A stretch of 64,000 nucleotides of DNA from Zopfochytrium polystomum. Its lineage: Eukaryota; Chytridiomycota; Chytridiomycetes; Chytridiales; Chytridiaceae. The notes under the pieces are model-generated. The model was not told where the DNA came from, did not search any database, and worked only from the letters and a program-made list of their open reading frames with translations. The stretch is from NCBI GenBank assembly GCA_025765615.1, contig JAIVFJ010000320.1:1-64000 (forward strand), read 5' to 3'. Below, piece by piece: positions 24,227 through 34,412 of this stretch. A program made the translations under genes and the position numbers. Position 1 is the stretch's first letter. Every line of letters starts with the position of its first letter.

Positions 24227-24912
24227 ATGTTCACCCGCCAGCAGACCATCACCTTGTCGGCGCCGCTGACAACCACGGGCACCGGCGCGAGCACTCACCG
24301 ATCGTCCGCCCAACGCAGATCGTCCTTTGCAGCCACTTCGCCACCCTCGTCGCCGCCGCCCCTGCACTCATCCACCCTCCTCGCCCCGTCCGAGCTGGAC
24401 GAGCAGCCCGCCGCCGCCGATGACGACAGCCACGACAACCACCGGCGGGGGCCGTCAGGCTCCACCACCACCGCCACCCCAGCCAAAAAGTCTGCCGTCT
24501 CGATCTTCTCCGTGCCGATCGCCCCGTCACTCCTAGATGACATCGACGCCTCCGCGCAGCGGCTGGCTGCCGAGCTGGCGCGGCTGATGGGCGGCTTGGA
24601 GGCGCGGATGCAGGCGATCGCCGCGGGGACGCGGGACGCCGTTGACGTTCAAGCTGAGGCGGTCGCCGCCCTCGCAAAGGAGGTCGAGCGGGGACGGGAG
24701 CGGGTGCTCGGCATCGTGCTGGCCGTCGACGAGCTTTGTCATGATATGGCGTCGGCAGCTGCCCTTGCTGAGCAAATGTATGGTTTTGTGGTTGTCCCCA
24801 GTCCCCATACCCGAGAAAGAGAAATCGCTAACAAATTCCCTCTCTCTCCGGGTGAGCCAGTAAATCCATCAAAGACTCTTTGGACTGGTTGGAGCAGCAG
24901 GTTGATAGTTAA
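24227..24912 (+). CDS. Coiled-coil protein, candidate BORC subunit (BORCS6-like)
   Basis: Two exons, 24227-24777 and 24861-24912, give 200 residues. The first about 95 residues are Ser/Thr/Pro/His-rich and look disordered. From about residue 98 a helical domain follows: PSLLDDIDASAQRLAAELAR, a stretch with DVQAEAVAALAKEVERGRE, then VLAVDELCHDMASAAALAEQ joined across the intron to IKSIKDSLDWLEQQ, ending VDS. The order (helical start, a vaDel element, final IKxIKxxLDxLE helix) resembles BORCS6/lyspersin, a subunit of the BLOC-one-related complex that couples lysosomes to kinesin through Arl8. This rests on remembered family pattern only; another small coiled-coil scaffold is possible. Confidence 0.5.
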
Positions 24913-26722
24913 ACTCACTTTTAATATTGTTGTACCTGGGAATTGGCAACGCACCGCCGTTGTTCCGCCTTTTTTTTAGTACATGTACCATAGCCTTTCG
25001 CCTTGGTTGAAGAGACTTCACGGAGCATTTTCTTTCGGAGTACCTTGAGTTTGTAACCGACTGTCCCTTTGCAAAGGCCGAATGCAAGGGAACTGAAGAC
25101 CATTTTGCCACTGCTGAAACTGTAATCATCTCAGAAAGTAGGCGTTGCTCTTAGTCGTTCCATGTCTCCCTATCGCATCTCTCTCTTTTGTATCCTGTCA
25201 AAAAGTACCGTTCATCACCCACGATTCCAGTCGAAGCACGCTTTTCAACTTTGGCGACCAATTTTCGCAATCTTCTGCCAAGCCTGCGTAAGACGCTTGC
25301 ACCAAAAGAAGCCCATTTTCCCAGAACACTGTGAATGGTGTCATTGCCCTTGAAGCACGCCTGCAGGTCTTGTATTTCTGCGTTCAGCCAGAACACGCAC
25401 AGCGCGGCCCGTGCCCGCCAGATCAGACCGCTTGTTGACACTGTAATAGCCGCATTGGCGCACTGAAGAAATGGTGCACGACAAGCACAGAGGATTCGGA
25501 CTTGCAGCTCGCCGGCGCCTCGGCGTCGTCCTGGCTTTGTGAGATGAAATTAGGAAAGAGAATCCGAGACCGGCCAACTGCCTCAAGCTACTTCACGCGA
25601 TCCAAATCCCCACATGTCTCTCTGGGAAGAGCGCTCGGGCATAGGCCAAGCTGCCGTTTCCTACTCCAGCGTGGTGTGGTTCGCCGGGCCAACTGCCTCA
25701 AGCTACTGCAGGTGATGCACGACCCAGGCGTGGAAAGCCTCCACCTCAGGTCCACGCAGAATCACCCGAGCGTCCTTCACTAGTGAACGGAGTGAGTAGC
25801 GAGCGGGAGGTGGCGCTGGTCGCTCATGAAATGGTTTCCATTTAGTCCATTTTGTCACCGCCACGAAACCGGACACACGAACCACGAAAATGCAAGCACC
25901 ACCACTCTTTTTGACGCGGACCCAAGAGTAAGATTGGTGGCCTTACCCGCTGCGCCACTGACGTAGTCTGCGGCCGGTCCAAAGGAGCGACTTTTTCTTT
26001 TCCCAAGGGGAGCCTTCCAGGCTTCTGCTGCACAGCAAGCTGTCTGCCGGCTGCAGCTCTCCAACTTTTGGCCGCACGTTGCAGCGGCTATTTATATCGA
26101 TCAGATTACGACACAGTCCGCAGACTCCCTGGAGACGCTATTCTGCAATGCGCTCCTAAAGATTTCGTTCGACGCGCGTCCGGCGGAGGATCGCAAACTT
26201 GAAAAACGCGGCTCTTAAGCGAGGTCTCTGGTGAACCACCTGTGCAGAAAAAAGGTTCACAAAAGTTTGCAGAAGACATACTATTTCCAAACTCGTGCGA
26301 AAACGGCTTTTTTAAGCTTCCGAGTCCGTTGAGAGAACCACCAAAAAAAAATTGAAAAAATTCGTTTGCCTGGCACTTTGCTCACACGAATCAAGCAAGA
26401 CTGGGACTGTTGAAAGATTGGGAAGATTGCGCCAGAACTTTTTTTTGGGGCAAAAGCCTGTGTGTGGCAGAGCGCTGGGAAACCATTTTGTTTATTGACA
26501 GCTGGCTCGACTCACGAGGCTTCCACAACTCTAACATCAGCCCAGTGCAGTGCCTACGTTCTCTTCTGCAAAATTTTCGTATTAAAGTCACTTTCATTCT
26601 CCATTACTAGTGGCTCCCAACACTAGTTTTATCCCCTCACTGGCTCACATTGGAAGTGAAGCCAAGCCAAACGCCCCAAAAAGAAAATGACTCTCAATCT
26701 GGGCAGTGCAAATAGACTTTTG
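24913..26722. other. Gene-poor stretch with short repeats
   Basis: No supported gene. A phrase around ccaactgcctcaagctac occurs twice (about 25570 and 25688), so there is a small local duplication. Composition changes to AT-richer DNA near 26220-26640 and open frames are short and without motifs. Possibly decayed mobile DNA, but nothing identifies a family. Confidence 0.5.
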
Positions 26723-28426
26723 TTAGGTCGATTCGATTTTGCGGCCGGGTTGCAAGAAACCCACCGTGGTGGCAGATATATCCGCCCTTAGCGCCGCAAG
26801 CGCAGCTTCGCGGCAGCCGTTTTCGATTGTCGCACCTGCGGCCGAGCACGGGTTCAATCGTTTGCGCGCATTTAATTTTCAATCAGGTCTTTTTGGGGCG
26901 GGGGAAACACGGCCAAACAACAAACCGGTCGCTCCGTCGATAGCCTCTGCTATCCTTGCCAGTTCGTCTCTGCTCGCACCGTGCGGCGCCGCAGAAAGAA
27001 ATCCTTCGAGGAGAGCCAAGCGAGCCTGCAAAACAAAACAGCCATTATCAGAAATGGTTGGACCAATCGGAGGACGAAATAACAGCGAAGCCCACCCTCT
27101 CCTCCACCATCCTATCACCCTTCCCCCTCCCATCAGAGGCGGTTAGATTTCACTCACCGATGCGTCGGGCAGAGGAATGTCAATGACCTCGTCCATCCGG
27201 CCGGGGCGGAGCACCGCCGGATCTATGGACGAGCGGTGTGCGGTGACTAAGTTATCAAGCGTTAGACGACTCATACAATAGAGACTGTCCAAAAGCGCGT
27301 CGGCATACCTCCAATGACGAGGATAGGCGACGACGAAAAGCTGCGGATGCCGTCGAGTTCTTTGTAAGGCGAGGTGTTTGGGAGGTTCATGAACAAGTCG
27401 CGTTACACAGCCATCGAAGGGATAGTTGTATACGGTATCCCCCCACAATCAGTACCGACTAGAAACGATGTAACGAGACGATTGCTGGAGAGGTCTGACT
27501 CAGTTCGGGTGGGTACCAAGGACTCGAGCTTTGGTTTCCGCGGGGAGGGATAGAGGGAAACAGATCGCGGAACGGCCAGTTAGAGTACCGCTGGAAGAAA
27601 GTGAACATTGAAGAAAGTGAAGGAGGAAAAAAAAGCGTCATAGCAGCCAAACACGCACACACACCTGATCGATGACGACGATGCAGGGTGCGTTCGCACG
27701 GGCCGTCTGGAAGAGTGACGCCAGTCTCCGCTCCGAGTCTCCTATAACTTTGGAGCGCATCTCGGAACCCTGGTATTTACGAAAATGTAAAAGAGGCACG
27801 GTTTTTATCCGCCAACAAGAAAAAAAAAAAGCTACTGTCTTAAACGGGCCCCTACCGAGACGAACAAAACCTCGCCTTCCATCTCGTTCGCGAGCGCCAG
27901 CGCAAACGACGTTTTCCCGACGCCGGGCGGTCCGCAGACGAGCACGCCTTTCGGGGGAACTAGGCCTGATGCGGTCGCGGCAGCGGCGGCGCGGCCTTCG
28001 CCGTCGTCGCCGTCCTCCGAAAGCTGGTTGACGTGCCTCCATACGTCGACGACGGCGATTTTGGCTTTTCTCTTGAGGCCGTCGAGGCCAAAGAGAGAGT
28101 CGAAGGAGATTTGTTTTGGCTGTTCGAGACAAACGGAAAAGGAGATGGTTGGAAGAGAATGATGTAAATATGCATTTGCTCACTTTTCGAGCGTTCCAGT
28201 CACCGACGCGGGCGCGGTTACCGGTCGAAAGCAAGCTGTCAAGTTCGGCTTTCACGGCGTGCGCCTTCGCCTCCTCGCCGCCTTGGCTATCTGAATAGGA
28301 GCGTGACGAGGCATAAAACTCCCGCATTTCCGGCGGAGCCCAGGGTGGCAGTGCGTCCGCGATCCACAGCGCAAGCTCGCCCTTCTCTACCGTGATTCTT
28401 CGGTTCAGGTCGAAAAGTCGGCGCAT
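26723..28426 (-). CDS. AAA+ ATPase, second (D2-type) module
   Basis: Minus-strand AAA ATPase module. From ATG 28426: DLNRRITVEKGELALWIAD, an intron near 28180-28118, ISFDSLFGLDGLKRKAK, Walker A GPPGVGKTSFALALANEM, an intron near 27860-27775, GSEMRSKVIGDSERRLASLF, Walker B APCIVVIDQ (ends 27667), then after introns LESLVPTRTESDLSSNR, ELDGIRSFSSSPILVIGG, SSIDPAVLRPGRMDEVIDI, ARLALLEGFLSAAP, and after a last intron NGCREAALAALRADISATTV, TAA at 26723. This order is typical of the second ATPase ring of type II AAA proteins; the C-terminal REAALAALR...ATTV is most like CDC48/AFG2 (SPATA5, SPATA5L1) relatives, though a peroxin (Pex1) relationship cannot be excluded. Odd: the catalytic Walker B Glu is Gln. 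The upstream sequence looks like the same gene, so this start is provisional. Confidence 0.65.
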
Positions 28427-29337
28427 CGCGTTACGGTGGGGTCGATGAGGTCAATGTCGTGGCACAGCGCTGTGGTTTTGCACGGGAAAGGGAGGGAGGT
28501 GGAAGGGGGTGTGAGGGAAAGTGGAATTAGTGAAAAATAGTTTGGGCAGACAACAAACGAGGAGAGTCGGCAGATTGGGACAAGTCCGTACCGATGAATG
28601 CGAAAGGCTTCCACAACCTTTCTTTGCCCTGAAATATGTCGAGTAGCCTCTGTGAAAGAAGCAGCCATTCTTTTTTGTTTTATCGCGTAGATAAATGCGC
28701 ACGAGGAAAGACACGTTCTTAGGGTCAGACTGGTGTTCCAATAACAAATTGCTTCCCGTGCCGCGCAAAGGGAACGAGTTGGGACAGCAGCGTGTTTATT
28801 TCCCAAGCTCCTTACTGAATGCCAGGCGCGTTGGATTCGGCAGAAACAGCTCTTGCGCGTTCTCCAGGACTATGAGCGAGGGGAAGGTCGCTACTCCGTC
28901 TCGGCTGTCGTCATCCTCGTCGACGTCGGGTTCACTTGTCACGAGGGTTGTCAGTTCTGCATGGACAAGTAGTTCGAGTGTGAGTGTTGTGCGTGTGAGC
29001 ACCCACGCTCTCTCTCACTCTCGCTCTCTCTCTCGCTCTCTCTCTCTCTTTCGCTCTCTCTCTCTCTCTCCTGCTCTCTTTCTCTCCCCCAGCTCGCTCG
29101 CCTACGTACGAGCAATGTGCTGCGAGTCGAGACACGAAAAGACGCGGGTGTGTGGCGCGAACCGGGACCCTGTGTCGGTGGTTGGGTTGGGTGTGGGGAT
29201 GAATTCGAACGCCATGTGTAAGATTTTTCGGACAAGGATGTCCCCCAGCTCAGGACTTTGACAAGGCTGCTGACCGAGGGGTACCCACAGTCTGGGATGA
29301 CGTTCCGGCGGCGGGGCCGCCCCTGCTGCTGCCCCTG

Positions 29338-29374
<37 letters not shown>

Positions 29375-29500
29375 CCGAAACCGCCGTCGATGCTTCTTGT
29401 TCGCGGGAGGACGACGACGGCAAAAGGCGGCCGCCGCCGCCGCCGCCCCTGCCTGTTGGACGGAGTAGTGGGGGGTGGTCGCAGTCACAGTCGCCATCAG
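28427..29500 (-). pseudogene. Upstream D1-like part of the AAA gene, frame broken
   Basis: Minus-strand fragments look like the first ATPase ring of the same protein but sit in different frames: LTTLVTSEPDVDEDDD and PSLIVLENAQELFLPNP (about 28960-28800), then EINTLLSQLVPFARHGKQF one frame away (about 28795-28735), then CHDIDLIDPTVTRCADF (about 28475-28420), which runs into a stop while the D2 frame begins one register over. No GT-AG combination I tried joins all of them. Further upstream (29497-29102) is an Ala-rich or, in another frame, poly-Gln stretch made by a (CTG)10 run at 29343-29372, and (CT)n tracts at 29010-29080. Either frameshifted/pseudogenised or containing unrecognised introns or assembly indels. 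Confidence 0.4.
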
Positions 29501-29762
29501 TCTTTTTTTTTCTTCTTTTTTTTTTCAGAGAGAAAGAGTTTCACCATCACCCGCTAAATATAATTGCCGTTCGATTCCAACTGTGTGACTTCATGTTGTT
29601 CGTTGTTGTTTGTTGCTGTTTGTTGTGAAAGGCGAACGCGCGGCGCGTCTTTGTGCAACATGTACAGCAGCAGCAGTACCATTACCAACGAGAGAGAGAT
29701 CTTGTATAATTTAGACGCTGGGAGCCCCCCAAAAAAGATCGGTGCGAGTGTGAAGCCAGAGC

Positions 29763-29840
<78 letters not shown>

Positions 29841-30013
29841 AACCACAACAGGATATAGAACGCGTTAAACGTTTCTATTTTGCTGCCCAGCGTCCTTCCC
29901 ATTTCCGCAAAACAAGCAACCCCACATCGCCGCCAGGCACCGAAAGAAGAAAAATCCAAAAACCTCGACCCCAAATACCAGTCCTACCACTCCCAACCAC
30001 CCCCTCCTAACCA
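29501..30013. other. Intergenic with (AG)n microsatellite
   Basis: A T-rich stretch near 29505-29530 and a long (AG)n tract at about 29766-29840. No gene seen. Confidence 0.6.
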
Positions 30014-33000
30014 CTACAGCTGCGCCCACGCCCGCTCCAGCTCCGCCCGGAACCGCTTCCGCCGCGCGTTCGCCTCGGGCTGCAGCGGCGGGAACGCGCG
30101 CTTCACGTCTACAACCAGCGGCGAGACGTACGTCGCCTCCCGCCGCCACGGCGGCGACGACGACGACCCGGCGGCGTCATTCTCGGCCGTCGCCGCCGCC
30201 GCTGCGGTCGACGACGGCTCCTTCCGCTGCCCCGCTCTCCGGCTCCTCGTCCGCCCCACTTCCGACGCGCCGGCGGCGGCGGCGCGGCGGTCCGGCGAAA
30301 CGCTCGTCGACCTTCTCCAACTGCTACCACCACCACCACCACCACCACCACGCGCGGGCGACGGCGTCCGCGACCGTGATCGCGACCGCGCCGCCCGCTC
30401 CGCTGCCGCCGCAATGTCAGCGGCAACGACGCTGCTGCTCCCCGGTGCGGGGCCGTACTGCGCGCGCGCCATCCGCGCCAGCGCCAGAAACTCGCGCCGT
30501 TTGCTCTCAAACAGCTGCTGCTGCTGCTGCTGCTGCCGCGCTGCCGCGTCTGGCGACCCAGACGACGACGACGACGACGGTGGTGGTGGTGGCGCTTGGC
30601 TAGGCGCCCGGTTACGCGCGGCGGCGGACGCGGCGGCGGGGGAGCGGTGCGAGGACAGCGTCTGCGGACGCGGAGGCGACGTGTACGCCGCCGACGCGGC
30701 GGCGGCGGTCTCGGCACTCCGAGCCCGCGCCTCCACTACGTCTGCACCCACTGCCCTCGCCCCTGATCCGCCTTGCTTTGCGTCCACGCTTACCTGTTGC
30801 TGCTTGTGTTCGCGGTGACGGCTGGCAGGCGGGGCGTTACTCTCCTGCTGCGGTCGTCTCGCCGGGACCGGAGCCGCGCCTCTCTCCGTCTCGACGCCCT
30901 TTTCAACCACCTGCGTCGCTGCCGCCGCCGCTGCCGCCCCGTGGTCTCTCACCTCGGCGGCGAACGCTCGCTCATCCCCGGTAGCCGTGCTGGCCAAATC
31001 TCCACTGTCCCTCCCGTTCCCCGACAATCCCATTGGTTTTCGCCCGCTCCGCGCTCCGCCACTCCCCTCCCGCCTCACTGCTGCAGCAGCGGCGCTGAAG
31101 GCGCCGCTCCCCGTGAGACCGACACTAACCGCCGACGGCGCCGCCGTCCTCGGCGGACTCTTGACCATCGACCCGAGCCGCCGCACCGCAAACACGGGCG
31201 GGTGCTGCGTCTGCCGGTGCTGGTGTCGCCGCGGGGGGGGCCGCAGGCTGCTGCCGCTGCTGCTGCTGCTGCTCAGGTTGTCGCTGCGACAGCGGCTTGC
31301 GGCGGCCGCCGCGGCGGCCAGGCTCGTCTCCCGCCTGCACGGCCGTAGCGGCGGCGGCGGCGGCGGGTTCGGTGAGATCCTGCTGCTCCGCCACCGTCGA
31401 CGGCCCGTGGCGGCGGCGCTGCGGCGGGTTAGGCGAAGGTGGCGGCGATGCCCGTGGCGCAGCGTGTTTCTGCGCCGTTGCCTGCGCCTGCGCCGCCGCC
31501 TGCTGTGCCTGCGCCGCCCCTGCGGCCACCGTCCGCGCTGGCGGCCGCGGCCGTCGCTTGCGCTGCTGCGGCGCCGTTTTTGGCGGTCCAGCGGTTACCG
31601 CCGCTTGCGGTGCGGGTCCCGTCGTCGGCTTGGGGTCTGGAGGCTGCTGCTTCTGATGCGCGTCTCCGACGCCGACGGCGGCCGCCGCCGCCGGCGGCAG
31701 CGGTGGCGGAGGCGGCGCAAACTCTGCGTGCAGCGGGTAAATGTGCGGGGGCACGGGCGAGCGCGGGCGCGACGGCGACGGCGGGCGGCGCTCGTAAAAG
31801 TACGAGAAGGGCAGCTTTTCGCGACCGCGGTGGTGGTGGTTGTGGTGGTTGTGGTGTTGGTTGTGGTGCTGGTGGATCGGCGCGGGGTAGTTTCGATCGT
31901 CGTCGTCGTCGTCGTTGCCCGAAAGGCGGGAATGGGTGTGGTGGTGGTGATCGTGGTAGTGCGGTTGTTGTTGATGGTGGTGGTGGTGGTGGTGGTGCGG
32001 GTTGGGGTGCAAGTGGAGGGAGGATTGGGGAAGGGGAGGGACGATGGATGGGTGGAGAAGTGATGACGACCGGAAGGCGCTTTGAGCGGGCGCGTCGTAC
32101 TGGTGGAGACTACGATGTGCTGCGTGGTGGTGGTGGTGGGGATCGCGCCCTCCTTCTTCTTCTTCACGTCCTCCTCCTCTTGTTCCTCCTCCGCCACTGT
32201 GCAAGTGGTGGGCAGCGTCGGGGCCATGGGGGAACAGGTGATGGTGTTCGATTGGCTGGTTTGTCGCCTCCGACCCGCGCGGGGGCAAAAGATGAGCGAG
32301 ATGCGGAGGATGATACGGGGGAGCGATGTTAGCCAAGCGACTGTTGTGGTAGTGGTGGTTGCTGTTGCCAGCGGTGGTGGTGGTGGTGTTGACGAAGGTA
32401 CCGCGGCCTTCGACAGCACCGCGCTGGAGGTCGGCGGCTGCGGCGGCGGCAACGGTCGCCGGAACTGCTCCTGCTGCTGCTGCTGCTGCTCCAGGAGGAG
32501 GGGGCGGCGGGAATGGGAATGCGAGCTCGGCGCTCTCCAGCGTGGCGGTGCCGACGGTGGTGAGGAACGGCGACGACGACGACGGCCGCGAAGTGGCGGT
32601 TGTGGGCGTGGGGTTGCTGCTCCTCCTGTTGTTGTTCTTGTTGTTGTTGCTGGTGATGTGGTTCATGGCGTTGTTGATGCTGCTGCTGCTTGCCGCTGCC
32701 GCCACCGCCGATGATGAAGATCGACGAAGAGAGCGCGATGAGTACGGTGGTAACGCGAAACCCTGGAAGTCGGCCAAAAAAAAAGGGAAAAGCTGGAAGA
32801 GAAAGAATCCAGTCCTTTCAAACTCCGATGTGCAGAAGTTTCTTACTTCCGCTCGCTTTCTTGCTTGCCCACAGGCGCGCTGCACCTTTTCTGTTTGAAA
32901 GTGAGCGAGACAGAGAGACAGAGACAGAGAGAGAGAGAGAGCGAGAGAGAGAGAGAGAGAGAGCGAGAGTGAAGAGAAGAAGGAAGTATAAAGGCGGGAC

Positions 33001-33017
33001 TCCATTGCAAGAAGCAA
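30014..33017 (-). CDS. Low-complexity His/Gln/Ala/Pro-rich protein
   Basis: Two long minus-strand frames join across a 49-base GT-AG intron near 31135-31087, giving a protein near 1,000 residues. It has no domain that I recognise. Going from the N-terminus: a Leu/Ser-rich start that is only the translation of a (CT)n tract (33017 to about 32900, so the real start is probably further in, for example MNHITSNN at about 32670), Asn-, Pro- and Thr-runs, a His-rich middle (several blocks of 5-8 His, about 32150-31820), Pro-rich and Gln-rich stretches, poly-Gln near 30535-30515 followed by FESKRREFLALARMARAQY, an RSRSRSRTPSP motif, and a conserved-looking end VKRAFPPLQPEANARRKRFR, stop 30014. Composition suggests a disordered regulatory or RNA-associated nuclear protein; this is inference. 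Confidence 0.5.
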
Positions 33018-33337
33018 AGAAAGGGACAGACAGCGAGGCGGCCACGACAGGCACCTTACTCAAGTTGGGGATCGACGTGCATTATTCATTTTGCTCTTCT
33101 CTCTCGCTGTCGCTCTCTCTCGCTCTCACTGTCTCGCTCTCTCTCTCTGTCTCACACACACACACACACACTCTCTCTCTCTCTCTCTCTCTGTCGCTCC
33201 CACCGTCTCCCATCGTACAACAACTACACCTATCTATTATTATTGCATATGTCAGTAAACACTACTCGTTGTTTAATTGCTCGATGTACACAATATTCTG
33301 TGTTACTCCCTGTAGTTCTGTCGCGAACACGCTCCCT

Positions 33338-33380
<43 letters not shown>

Positions 33381-34412
33381 CAGATCTGTCTGTCTGAACA
33401 TCACCCTCGGGAAAAAAAAAATAATTGAGGAAAATCCGCAGAAGAAAAAGAGAAAGCGAGAGAGAGAGACAGAGAGAGAAAGAGGGAGACGAAAATCAAA
33501 ACAAAAGGACCGAAACCAAAAAAAAAAAAAACAAAAAAAAACAAAAAACCAAAAAGGAAAAAAAAAGAAAAGTTCCATTTTTTCAAAAGGTTGGTGCGAA
33601 TGGTGTGAGCAGTGAGAGTGAGAGTGCGAAGAGTGTGTGTGTGGTTGGACTTCCACCCGCCTACCTCGGCCCGCCTCCTCCCCCTTCCTGCTTGTGACTC
33701 CTACTCGCGTCCGGCGATCGCGCGCGACGCATCGCCCGCTACTGCCGCCCACGACCTCTACCCTACCGCTGTCATCCTCTCCCCGGTAGTACTGCCATCT
33801 CCCCCCCATGCAGTGGCGCACATGGAGGGTGGTGGGATGGCATCTGACCAACAAAAAAACGTCGCGTGCTGCGGCCCATTTGGCGAGTCTCGCTTCTGTG
33901 TGTGTGTGTGTGTCATGTGCCATGATGACAACGTCAACGACGACGGACGACGATTGCTTCGGCGGACGACAACGACGACGACGACACGACTACGAAGGAC
34001 GCGAGGGAATGATCTATCCCAGTCCAAAAACCAGGGGGGAAAAAAGGAGTGTGCGGGAATGCGAGACATTCGCCCCTCTTACTCTCTGTCCGCCCAATCC
34101 GGCCGGTGATTCGCCCCAACCCTCTTCGTAGTACTCCCATCCCCTTATTCCCCCCTCTGTGTGAAGCGCGCATTTTGTTGGGATGCGGGCGAATGTCTGG
34201 CGATCGTGGGGTGTACTCGGCCACCTTCCCCCTCTCCGTGTACTCGCTGCTAAATCTTGCCTTCAAACACCAAACGCGCCTTTCCCCTCTTCACCCCCCA
34301 CAGCGATTCTTCAGATCAAACAGCGCCGTTTGATTAGGATCCTAGTCCTCCCCTCCCCCCGCTCCTTCGGACCCCGCTTACCGGTAAACAAGAACAAATT
34401 TGAATCGTAGTC
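33018..34412. other. Intergenic microsatellite-rich region
   Basis: Dense simple repeats: (CT)n 33097-33195, (CA)n 33157-33168 and 33345-33379, A-rich runs 33411-33575. No gene supported. It separates the divergent low-complexity gene and the vigilin-type gene, so both promoters lie here. Confidence 0.7.

Noticed and set aside
31439..32714. Plus-strand frames of Arg/Val/Gly-rich sequence
   Set aside because: Antisense to the low-complexity gene; composition is that of reversed His/Gln/Pro codons.
33018..33400. Possible CRISPR-like or tandem array
   Set aside because: These are dinucleotide microsatellites without spacers; CRISPR is also not expected in a eukaryotic nuclear genome.
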